Source: Miltoncostaeaceae bacterium (GTDB lineage: Bacteria > Actinomycetota > Thermoleophilia > Miltoncostaeales > Miltoncostaeaceae). From it: DNA of 12,686 nucleotides. A program made the translations under genes and the position numbers. Under the pieces are notes generated by a model, which saw nothing but the letters and a program-made list of their open reading frames with translations, was not told where the DNA came from and ran no database searches. This document shows, piece after piece, positions 6,006 through 12,686 of this stretch; position 1 is the first letter of the stretch, and each line of letters begins with the position of its first letter. The stretch spans positions 1 to 12,686 of the forward strand of contig JAUVQP010000025.1 in assembly GCA_030598075.1 (NCBI GenBank), written 5' to 3'.

Positions 6006-7898
6006 GTGTCAGCCGCCCTCCGCGAGAAGCTGGCCGCGCTTCCGAGCGAGCCCGGCGTCTACCTCTATCGCGACGCCCGCGAGCGGGTGCTCTACGTGGG
6101 CAAGGCGAAGTCGTTGCGCAAGCGCGTGCGCTCGTACTTCCGAGGAGCACCGCGCGGCGGCGATGGGGGCGAGGGGCCACTGCGGGCGCGCAACGGCCTC
6201 CATCCGAGGATCGCCGACCTCGTCGAGCGGATCGCCGACGTCGAGGTCATCGTCACCGACACCGAGCATGAGGCCATGCTGCTGGAGGCAAACCTTGTAA
6301 GGCGCCACAAGCCGCCGTTCAACGTGCGGTTGCGCGACGACAAGAGCTACCCCTACATCGCTGTCAGCCTCGACGAGGATTTTCCGCGGGTCTACTTCAC
6401 GCGCGAGCGTCACCGCAGCGACCGGCGCTACTTCGGCCCCTTCTCGAGCGCTCACAAGGTGCGCGACACGCTGAAGCTCGTCGGCAAGATCTTCCCAAGC
6501 CGGCCGTGCGAGGGGCAGGACCCCGGCCGTCCATCGGGGATACCGTGCCTCGACTACCACATCCGCCGTTGCCTTGCGCCCTGCGTGGGCTACATCGACC
6601 GCGAGGAGTACGGGCAGTTGATCGACCAGATCATCGCCTTTCTCTCGGGCCGATACCGCGGCCTCGAGGACGAGCTCGAGGAGGACATGCGCACCGCGTC
6701 CGCAGAGCAGGACTTCGAGGCCGCCGCCACCCACCGCAACCGCCTCGCCGCCGTGCGCCATCTCATGGAGCGCCAGCGGACGCAGGGCGGCGGCGCGGGC
6801 GCCGTCGACGTGCTCGGCGTAGCGCTCGATGACGAGGTGGCCTGCGTGCAGGTGCTCCAAGTGCGCGACGGTGTGCTCCAGGACCGGCAGACCTTCTACC
6901 TCGATGCCGAGGCGGCCGACGGCGACGCCGTCGTGGTCGACCAGTTCGCTCGCGAGTACTACGCGATGGGCGGTGCCATCCCGCCGCAGATCATCGTGCC
7001 GCGCAACTCCCCGATCTCCGACGACCTGGTCGCGGTGCTCGCCGGGCGGCGCGGCGCTCGCGTCGAGGTGCGCCCGGCCGAGCGCGGCGACAAGCGGGCT
7101 CTCTCGGAGCTTGCCCGGCGCAACGCGACGCTGGCGCTCGACGGCGACCGCCTTACTCGCGAGGGAGTGCGCGCAACGCGTCGGGAGGGCGCGGCCGAGC
7201 TGCGGGAGACCCTCGGTCTCGCTGCGCCCCCCACGCGGATCGAGTGCTTCGACATCTCCAACCTCGGACCGACCTACGCGGTGGCGTCGATGGTCGTTCT
7301 CGAGGGGGGTGCCCCGGCGAAGGCCCACTACCGCAGCTTCACCATGCGGGACGCCGAGGGAGTCGACGACGTCAGCCGCATGGAGGAGGCCATCGCGCGG
7401 CGGCTCAGGCGCCTGTCGGACCAGGACGGCGACCCCTCGTTCTCGGCGCGGCCGTCGCTCATGGTCATCGACGGCGGGCCGACCCAGTTGGGCGCGGCGG
7501 AGCGCGGCGTGGCCGCCGCGGGCGCCGGCGACCTGCCGCTGGTGGCGCTGGCCAAGAGACGCGAGGAGCTGTTCGTGCCCGGCCGACGCGAGCCGCTGCT
7601 CTTGGACCGGGCCTCACCCGGGCTTCGCCTGCTCATTCAGGTCCGGGACGAGGCTCACCGTTTTGCGCTTCGCCATCACCGAAACCGGCGCGGGCACGGG
7701 ATGACGATGAGCCTGTTCGACAGCATTCCAGGGGTGGGACCGCTCCGAAAGCGGGCCCTGCTCAGGCACTTCGGCAGCCCGGAGCGGGTGCTCGCCGCGA
7801 CCCCCGACGAGCTCGCCGCTGTCCCCGGCCTGCCGGCGAAGGTCGCGGGCACGATCCACGGCCACCTCCATCGCACCGCCGCGGCGGAGGGTGTTTGA
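6006..7898 (+). CDS. uvrC: UvrABC excinuclease subunit C
   Basis: Makes both incisions around bulky DNA lesions in nucleotide excision repair, with UvrA and UvrB. The 630 residues give the full architecture. An N-terminal GIY-YIG nuclease (about 10-105) has GVYLY, LYVGKA, Y30, R40 and E94, with a short Gly-rich insertion at about 46-64. A four-cysteine cluster (C168, C181, C189, C193) follows, with the spacing known to bind iron-sulfur in UvrC. The UVR motif that contacts UvrB is at about 233-260. The RNase H-like nuclease carries D416 (CFDISN), D489 (VIDGG) and H551 (RDEAHRF), and tandem helix-hairpin-helix motifs (about 572-625) close the protein. GTG 6006 is chosen because TATACT ends 7 nt upstream and the GIY-YIG domain begins at once; earlier starts would overlap the promoter and the preceding gene. 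It heads the uvrC-rapZ-yvcK order seen in many actinobacteria. Confidence 0.97.
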   Translation: MSAALREKLAALPSEPGVYLYRDARERVLYVGKAKSLRKRVRSYFRGAPRGGDGGEGPLRARNGLHPRIADLVERIADVEVIVTDTEHEAMLLEANLVRRHKPPFNVRLRDDKSYPYIAVSLDEDFPRVYFTRERHRSDRRYFGPFSSAHKVRDTLKLVGKIFPSRPCEGQDPGRPSGIPCLDYHIRRCLAPCVGYIDREEYGQLIDQIIAFLSGRYRGLEDELEEDMRTASAEQDFEAAATHRNRLAAVRHLMERQRTQGGGAGAVDVLGVALDDEVACVQVLQVRDGVLQDRQTFYLDAEAADGDAVVVDQFAREYYAMGGAIPPQIIVPRNSPISDDLVAVLAGRRGARVEVRPAERGDKRALSELARRNATLALDGDRLTREGVRATRREGAAELRETLGLAAPPTRIECFDISNLGPTYAVASMVVLEGGAPAKAHYRSFTMRDAEGVDDVSRMEEAIARRLRRLSDQDGDPSFSARPSLMVIDGGPTQLGAAERGVAAAGAGDLPLVALAKRREELFVPGRREPLLLDRASPGLRLLIQVRDEAHRFALRHHRNRRGHGMTMSLFDSIPGVGPLRKRALLRHFGSPERVLAATPDELAAVPGLPAKVAGTIHGHLHRTAAAEGV

Positions 7899-7901
7899 GT
7901 G

Positions 7902-7921
7902 CGCCGAGGCCGGCCCCGGCG
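7902..7921 (+). terminator. Hairpin after uvrC
   Basis: CGCCGAGGCC (7902-7911) faces GGCCCCGGCG (7912-7921) as an inverted repeat with one mismatch, starting 4 nt after the uvrC stop codon. There is no U-tract. It may partly terminate or stabilise uvrC mRNA. No obvious TANNNT promoter is seen between it and rapZ, so read-through into rapZ is likely. Confidence 0.35.
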
Positions 7922-7961
7922 GGGATCGCCGCAGCCGCCGGAGGGTCCGGTGCCCGGCTTC

Positions 7962-7966
7962 GGAGG
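7962..7966 (+). promoter_or_regulatory. Shine-Dalgarno of a 15-codon leader ORF
   Basis: GGAGG lies 7 nt before ATG 7974, an ideal spacing. It belongs to the short reading frame at 7974-8021 rather than to rapZ. Confidence 0.45.
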
Positions 7967-7973
7967 TGCTGCG

Positions 7974-8021
7974 ATGATTCCGGCGCGAGAGGAGAGGGGG
8001 GAGGGCCCCGGATGGAGCTGA
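7974..8021 (+). CDS. Possible 15-residue leader peptide overlapping the rapZ start
   Basis: ATG 7974, preceded by a well-placed GGAGG, opens a 15-codon frame (MIPAREERGEGPGWS) that ends at TGA 8019-8021. It runs through the rapZ Shine-Dalgarno and past the rapZ ATG (8012) in a different frame, overlapping it by 10 bases. Ribosomes translating it would unfold or occlude the rapZ start, so it could couple or restrain rapZ translation. It is charged, not hydrophobic, and has no run of one amino acid that would suggest a classical attenuator. Whether it is translated is unknown. Confidence 0.35.
   Translation: MIPAREERGEGPGWS
8000..8005 (+). promoter_or_regulatory. rapZ Shine-Dalgarno
   Basis: GGAGGG, the end of a purine-rich run beginning near 7988, sits 6 nt before ATG 8012. 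It decides the rapZ start against the much longer open frame upstream, which lies over uvrC. Confidence 0.6.
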
Positions 8022-8893
8022 CGATCATCACGGGCCTGAGCGGGGCCGGGAAGAGCCACGCGATGGGCGCCTTCGAGGACGCTGGCTGGTTCTGCGTCGA
8101 CAACCTCCCGCCCGGCCTGCTCCCCGCCCTCGCGGACCTCTTCCTGCTCCCAGCCTCGCCCGTCACGCGGGCGGCCGTCGTCTCTGACGTCCGCGGCGGC
8201 GTGTACTTCGGCGAGCTCGACGAAGTGCTGGACAGGGTCGAGGGAGCGCTCGGGTCCCGTCCTCGGGTGCTGTTCCTCGAGGCCTCCGACGATGCGCTCG
8301 TACGTCGTTTCAAGGAGACGCGCCGGCCGCATCCGCTGGCGGCCGACGGCAGCTTGTCGGACGGCATCGAGCGGGAGCGCGCGTCGCTCGCCCCGCTGCG
8401 CGAGCGCGCCGACCTCGTCATCGACACCAGCGATATGACCATCTGGGGTCTTCGGCGGGCCATCGGCGAGTCGCTTGGGCCGGGATCGCGACCGCGCATG
8501 GCGGTCATCTTCGCGTCCTTCGGCTACAAGCACGGCATGCCGCAGGACGTCGACCTGATCTTCGACGTCCGGTTCCTGCGCAACCCGCACTACGTCGCGG
8601 CCCTATCGCCCTACACGGGCTCCGACGCCGAGGTGCGCGCATACGTGGAGGAGTCTCCGGGCATGGAGGAATTCCTTCCGCGCCTCACGTCGCTGCTCGA
8701 CTTCCTGCTGCCGGTCTACGCGGAGGAAGGAAGGGCGGCGGTGGTCGTCGGCTTCGGCTGCACCGGCGGGCGCCACCGCAGCGTCGCCCTGGCCGAGATG
8801 ATGGCCGAGCGGTTCGGCGGCGACGAGCGCTTTCGCGTGGCGACCTCTCACCGTCATGTGCGCCGGAGCCACACCCCCACGGAGGCCCCGTGA
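8012..8893 (+). CDS. rapZ: RapZ/YvcJ-family nucleotide-binding protein
   Basis: A P-loop protein of 293 residues (E. coli RapZ 284). In E. coli, RapZ is an RNA adaptor controlling amino-sugar (GlmS) synthesis; Gram-positive YvcJ binds and hydrolyses nucleotides, and the actinobacterial role is less clear. Visible motifs are Walker A GLSGAGKS (8-15), LFLEASD (87-93), RFKETRRPHPL (99-109), DVRFLRNPHY (185-194) and the family signature GCTGGRHRSV (249-258). The start at ATG 8012 follows a good GGAGGG and puts the P-loop at the usual N-terminal distance. The stop overlaps the GTG of yvcK (GTGA, 8890-8893), so the two are translationally coupled. A leader ORF overlaps its start. The uvrC-rapZ-yvcK order is well conserved in Gram-positive bacteria. 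Confidence 0.95.
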   Translation: MELTIITGLSGAGKSHAMGAFEDAGWFCVDNLPPGLLPALADLFLLPASPVTRAAVVSDVRGGVYFGELDEVLDRVEGALGSRPRVLFLEASDDALVRRFKETRRPHPLAADGSLSDGIERERASLAPLRERADLVIDTSDMTIWGLRRAIGESLGPGSRPRMAVIFASFGYKHGMPQDVDLIFDVRFLRNPHYVAALSPYTGSDAEVRAYVEESPGMEEFLPRLTSLLDFLLPVYAEEGRAAVVVGFGCTGGRHRSVALAEMMAERFGGDERFRVATSHRHVRRSHTPTEAP

Positions 8894-9855
8894 GCGGCCC
8901 GCGGCGACCGCGCATCGTTGCGCTCGGTGGCGGCACGGGCCTCGCGTCGCTGCTTCGGGGACTGAAGCGCGCTTCCGTCGACATCACGGCCATCGTCACC
9001 GTGGCGGACGACGGCGGCAGCTCGGGCCGACTGCGTCGCGAACTGGGCGTGCTGCCGCCGGGCGACATCCGCAACTGCCTCGTCGCCCTGGCCGACGACG
9101 AGTCGCTCATGGGACGTCTGTTCCAGCACCGGTTCGCCGACGGCGACCTCTCGGGGCATCCCTTCGGCAACCTCTTTCTCGCAGCGCTCGCCGAGGTCAC
9201 GGGCAGCTTCGATCTGGCGGTCGAGGAGTGCTCGCACGTGCTCAAGATTCGCGGTCGGGTGGTGCCCAGCACGCTCTCGCACTCCCGCCTGTGGGCCGAG
9301 CGCGACACGGGCGAGGAGGTGTGCGGCGAGACGCGCATCGCTGCCGGGAACGGCTCGTGTCGCCGCGTGTGGCTCGACCCCGCCCCCGCGGCGCACGGCC
9401 CCGCCGTCCAGGCGGTGCGCGACGCCGACCTCGTCCTGTTGGGCCCCGGCAGCCTGTTCACCAGCGTTCTCGCCGACCTGGCCGTCCCGGGACTCGCCGA
9501 TGCGGTGGCTTCGGCGCCCGGGATCCGGGCCTACGTCTGTAACGTCATGACCCAGCCCGGCGAGACCGAGGGGTTTGACGCCGCCGACCACGTCGAACGC
9601 GTGCTGGCCGCGCTTCCCGGAGAGCTCGACGTGGCGATCGTGCACGACGGCGCGCTCGACCCCGAGGCGGTCGCCAGGTACGCCGCCGGCGGTCAGGAGC
9701 CGGTGCACTCGGCGCACGAGCGGATTGAGGCGATGGGCCTGAGAGTCGTGGCCGCGGACCTCGCCGAGGCGGGGGAGGTGGTTCGCCACAACCCCGAGGC
9801 CCTGGCGCGCGTGGCGCTCGAGCTGGCGTCCCGCACCGCAGCCGCCGGCCCGTAG
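8890..9855 (+). CDS. yvcK: YvcK/CofD-like protein (GlmR-type regulator)
   Basis: A 321-residue protein of the CofD-like superfamily. In Bacillus, YvcK (GlmR) binds UDP-GlcNAc and directs carbon into cell-wall precursors; in mycobacteria the homologue CuvA supports envelope growth. The family motifs are clear: GGGTG (13-17), VADDGGSSGRLR (38-49), PPGDIRNCLVALADD (56-70), SGHPFGNLF (88-96) and the later LLGPGSLFTSVL. The F420-pathway partner genes expected of true CofD are not nearby, and the rapZ context favours YvcK. The GTG start overlaps the rapZ stop by 4 bases. It converges on the nuclease gene after only 31 bases. The expected next gene, whiA, is absent. Confidence 0.95.
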   Translation: MSGPRRPRIVALGGGTGLASLLRGLKRASVDITAIVTVADDGGSSGRLRRELGVLPPGDIRNCLVALADDESLMGRLFQHRFADGDLSGHPFGNLFLAALAEVTGSFDLAVEECSHVLKIRGRVVPSTLSHSRLWAERDTGEEVCGETRIAAGNGSCRRVWLDPAPAAHGPAVQAVRDADLVLLGPGSLFTSVLADLAVPGLADAVASAPGIRAYVCNVMTQPGETEGFDAADHVERVLAALPGELDVAIVHDGALDPEAVARYAAGGQEPVHSAHERIEAMGLRVVAADLAEAGEVVRHNPEALARVALELASRTAAAGP

Positions 9856-9877
9856 CGCGCTGCGGGACGACCGGCGG
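9842..9877. terminator. Nested hairpin between convergent yvcK and nuclease genes
   Basis: CCCGTAGCG (9849-9857) pairs with CGCTGCGGG (9858-9866) with one T-G wobble, forming a compact hairpin that contains the yvcK stop codon (9853-9855). Outside it, CCGCCGG (9842-9848) and CCGGCGG (9871-9877) can add a second 7-bp stem. The site lies between two convergent genes, suiting a bidirectional terminator, though neither strand has a U-tract. Confidence 0.45.
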
Positions 9878-9886
9878 GGGCCGGGA

Positions 9887-10642
9887 TCAGCGACGAAGCG
9901 GTGGGCGAAAGCCCGCCGCCTCGGCCTTCGCGGCCGACGCGAAGCACCGCTCGGGCTTGGTCCGTTCGTAGCTGGGGTCGCCCGGGCGGTGGTAGATGCC
10001 GCTCGGGAGGTTGCCCTTGATCGGCCGATCGTCGGGGCACGGCGTGCCCTCTGGGGGCGCATCGCTCTGAGGGGCCCCGGCCTGCGCACCCGCGGTCGCC
10101 CCGGCGCACGCGCCCCACAGGCCGCGCCGCGCGCGCCGCGCGCGGCGCTCGGTGGCCTCGAGCCGCGACCGCCGCGCGAACTGCCGGTTGCGATAGGCGA
10201 AGACCTCGGCGTGGCCCGAGCGCACGAGCTGCTCGTTCACCATGCGCCCCCGGCGCTCCACGTAGGCGAGCAGCCGGCCGAAGCGGTCGCGTACCTCACC
10301 GCGGGGATCGAGGACGATCTGCACCGCCGCGCCCTTCGGCAGGAGCTGACGAGCACGCCGGGTCGCCTCCGGGCCGAAGCACTCCGCCGGCTCACCCGGC
10401 GCCACGCTCTCGGGGGTGTCGATGCCGAGCAGCCGGACACGCATCCGCACGCCGTCGACGTTGGCGACGACGGTGTCGCCGTCGACGACGCGCTCGACGA
10501 ATCCGGGCAGTCGGGCGCCGGGACCGATGCTTGCCGCGCCCCCCTCGCCCGCCCCGTCCCGGGGCTCGGCGGCGCAGCCGGCGCCGAGCGACGCGGCGGC
10601 CAGGACGGCGAAGAAACCGCTGCACAGCCTCCCTAAATGCAC
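9887..10642 (-). CDS. Exported staphylococcal-nuclease-like (SNase) protein with C-terminal Cys-containing module
   Basis: I choose GTG 10642 (251 residues) because it gives a compact signal peptide (basic LGR, hydrophobic 9-22, Cys23); GTG 10666 would add 8 residues. The motif before Cys23 (SLGAGC) only loosely resembles a lipobox, so lipoprotein status is uncertain. The SNase domain (about 46-178) keeps all residues known from staphylococcal nuclease: DGDT (54-57), R70, D75 and E78 in RLLGIDTPE, and R123 in DRFGRLLAYV. It should cut DNA or RNA outside the cytoplasm, probably with calcium. A low-complexity linker (Ala/Gly/Pro, about 178-200) leads to a 50-residue module with IKGN, IYH-PGDPSYERTKPE-CF and AEAAGFR, a domain I recall as the 'sunset' type, whose role is unknown. 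It is transcribed against yvcK and divergently from gap, in the place where whiA often lies. Confidence 0.88.
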   Translation of the reverse strand: MHLGRLCSGFFAVLAAASLGAGCAAEPRDGAGEGGAASIGPGARLPGFVERVVDGDTVVANVDGVRMRVRLLGIDTPESVAPGEPAECFGPEATRRARQLLPKGAAVQIVLDPRGEVRDRFGRLLAYVERRGRMVNEQLVRSGHAEVFAYRNRQFARRSRLEATERRARRARRGLWGACAGATAGAQAGAPQSDAPPEGTPCPDDRPIKGNLPSGIYHRPGDPSYERTKPERCFASAAKAEAAGFRPPLRR

Positions 10643-10675
10643 ACCGACATGGTGGCAGGGGCCCACGACGGCCCG

Positions 10676-10684
10676 TGGTAGGGT
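10676..10684 (+). promoter_or_regulatory. Extended -10 promoter of gap-pgk
   Basis: TGG then TAGGGT (-10 at 10679-10684) matches the thrS promoter form; the two share CC-n-TGGTAG-nn-T. Transcription would begin near 10691, leaving a leader of about 29 nt that ends with the Shine-Dalgarno. It lies in the divergent gap with the nuclease gene. No clear -35 element is seen. Confidence 0.5.
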
Positions 10685-10709
10685 GCCTCGGCCTCAGCCC
10701 TGCCAAAAA

Positions 10710-10716
10710 AAGGTGG
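10710..10716 (+). promoter_or_regulatory. gap ribosome binding site
   Basis: AAGGTGG follows a run of seven A residues (10705-10711), unusual for this GC level, and sits 3 nt before ATG 10720. The spacing is short but the pairing is good. It fixes the gap start against a longer frame upstream that would overlap the nuclease gene and the promoter. Confidence 0.5.
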
Positions 10717-10719
10717 ACC

Positions 10720-11720
<1,001 letters not shown>

Positions 11721-11721
<1 letters not shown>

Positions 11722-12686
11722 TGGCCACCATCGCACGGATCGACGATCCGGGCATCGACTGGCGCGGCGCGCGCGTGCTCGTGCGCTCCGACCTCAACGT
11801 GCCCCTGTCCGCGGACGGGCGCATCACCGACGACGCGCGCATTCGGGCCTCCGTGCCGACGCTGCGTTATCTGCTCAAGCACGGTGCCTCGGTCGCCGTC
11901 TCGTCGCACCTGGGCCGTCCGGGGGGCGAGGTCGTCCCGGCCCTGAGCCTGGCTCCGTGCGCCGAGCGTCTGGGCCGGCACCTGGTGCGTCGGGTCGAGC
12001 TCCTTCCGGACAGCGTTGGCGCCGTCGTCGCGGACCGCGTGGCGCAACTCGGGCCCGGCGAGATCGTGATGCTCGAGAACCTGCGCTTCCACGCCGGCGA
12101 AGAGGCGAATGCCCCCGCTCACGCCGACGCCCTGGCTCGGGGCTTCACCCACTACGTGGACGACGCCTTCGGCGCGGCGCATCGGGCGCACGCGTCCACC
12201 GAGGCCGTCGCCCGTCGCCTGCCGGCGAGCGCGGGATTCCTCCTGTCGCGCGAGGTCGACATCATCGGCGGCCTGCTCGTCGAGCCGGCATTGCCGTTCG
12301 TGGCGATTCTGGGCGGGGCCAAGGTCAGCGACAAGCTTCCGCTCGTCGAAAGCCTGCTGGCGGTCTGCGGTCGCATCCTCGTCGGCGGATCCATGTGCTT
12401 CACCTTCCTCGCGGCCCTCGGCGATCCCGTCGGCCGCAGCAAGCACGAGGGGCCCGAGGCTCAGGCGATGGCGCGCTCGCTGCTCGAGGCCGCTGGGCGC
12501 GTCAACTGCACGCTCCAGCTCCCCGTCGACATCCTGGTGGCCAACCGCTTCGATGAGGACGCCGACTTGGAGGTCTTCCCCAGCGATTCCATGCCCGCGG
12601 ACAAGATCGGCGTCGACATCGGGCCCCGCACGGCGGCCAGCTACCGCGAGGCCATCGAGGCCGCGGGGACGATCTTCTGGAACGGC
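11721..12686 (+). CDS. pgk: Phosphoglycerate kinase (3' partial)
   Basis: Transfers phosphate from 1,3-bisphosphoglycerate to ADP, the step after gap. The frame starts at GTG 11721, overlapping the gap stop by one base (TAGTG), and stays open to the right edge. 322 codons are visible; the family length of about 395-400 means roughly 75 residues are missing. The N-terminal substrate motifs are present: RSDLNVP (22-28), SSHLGRPGG (61-69), ENLRFHAGEEAN and DDAFGAAHRAH. They are followed by the hinge and nucleotide-domain segments LGGAKVSDKLPLVESLL, GGSMCFTFLAALG and SMPADKIGVDIGP. The usual Gly-Gly-Gly before Met is Gly-Gly-Ser here, a small departure. tpiA is often next in this operon type but would lie outside the window. 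Confidence 0.96.

Noticed and set aside
6009..7328. 439-residue reverse open frame over uvrC
   Set aside because: It is a shadow of uvrC, whose forward motifs are complete.
7988..8005. G-rich run before rapZ as a G-quadruplex
   Set aside because: The G tracts are mostly pairs with one long run; a purine-rich ribosome binding region explains it better.
7244..8011. Upstream extension of the rapZ frame by 256 codons
   Set aside because: It overlaps uvrC and is Gly/Arg/Pro low complexity; the SD at 8000-8005 and the P-loop position fix the start at 8012.
8854..10089. 411-residue reverse open frame over yvcK and the nuclease end
   Set aside because: It overlaps yvcK almost entirely and reads the nuclease region out of its motif-bearing frame.
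10531..10719. Upstream extension of the gap frame by 63 codons
   Set aside because: It overlaps the nuclease gene and the gap promoter, and the added residues are Arg/Pro-rich; AAGGTGG and GINGFGRIG fix ATG 10720.

Overview
The window is very GC-rich and reads as actinobacterial chromosome. RTX-type calcium-binding repeat proteins, TANNNT-type -10 boxes placed 6-7 nt before start codons, and the uvrC-rapZ-yvcK...gap-pgk order together suggest Actinomycetota. I would guess the class Thermoleophilia, but that placement is inference. No tRNA, rRNA, CRISPR array, insertion sequence or phage gene was seen, and coding density is high, with no gene-free stretch above about 115 bases.

Layout, left to right. 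(1) The 3' part of a secreted RTX/beta-roll calcium-binding protein, whose 5' end lies off the left edge. (2) A reverse-strand two-helix membrane protein of unknown function, divergent from (3) thrS, threonyl-tRNA synthetase. (4) A small four-helix membrane protein of unknown function. (5) A compact three-gene operon joined by 4-base stop/start overlaps: two TadE-like pseudopilins with intact prepilin-peptidase signatures, then a 424-residue protein fusing a TadG-like membrane anchor to a VanY-type D,D-carboxypeptidase domain and an SLT lytic transglycosylase domain. (6) uvrC, then rapZ and yvcK, which overlap by 4 bases. (7) A reverse-strand exported SNase-type nuclease with an extra C-terminal Cys-containing module. 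(8) gap and pgk, the latter cut by the right edge.

The housekeeping parts cover translation (thrS), nucleotide excision repair (uvrC), envelope/central-metabolism regulation (rapZ, yvcK) and lower glycolysis (gap, pgk). The most unusual part is the pseudopilin operon with its double peptidoglycan-hydrolase fusion. It suggests a membrane-anchored cell-wall remodelling device tied to Tad-like pilins without the usual Tad motor genes beside it. A second oddity is that whiA, which in many Gram-positive genomes sits between yvcK and gap, is absent there and the outward-facing nuclease gene occupies the slot.

Expression signals are unusually readable. thrS, the first tadE-like gene and uvrC each have a TANNNT -10 hexamer ending 6-7 nt before the start codon, which implies leaderless mRNAs. 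rapZ and gap instead have Shine-Dalgarno sequences. GC-rich hairpins without U-tracts follow several stop codons.
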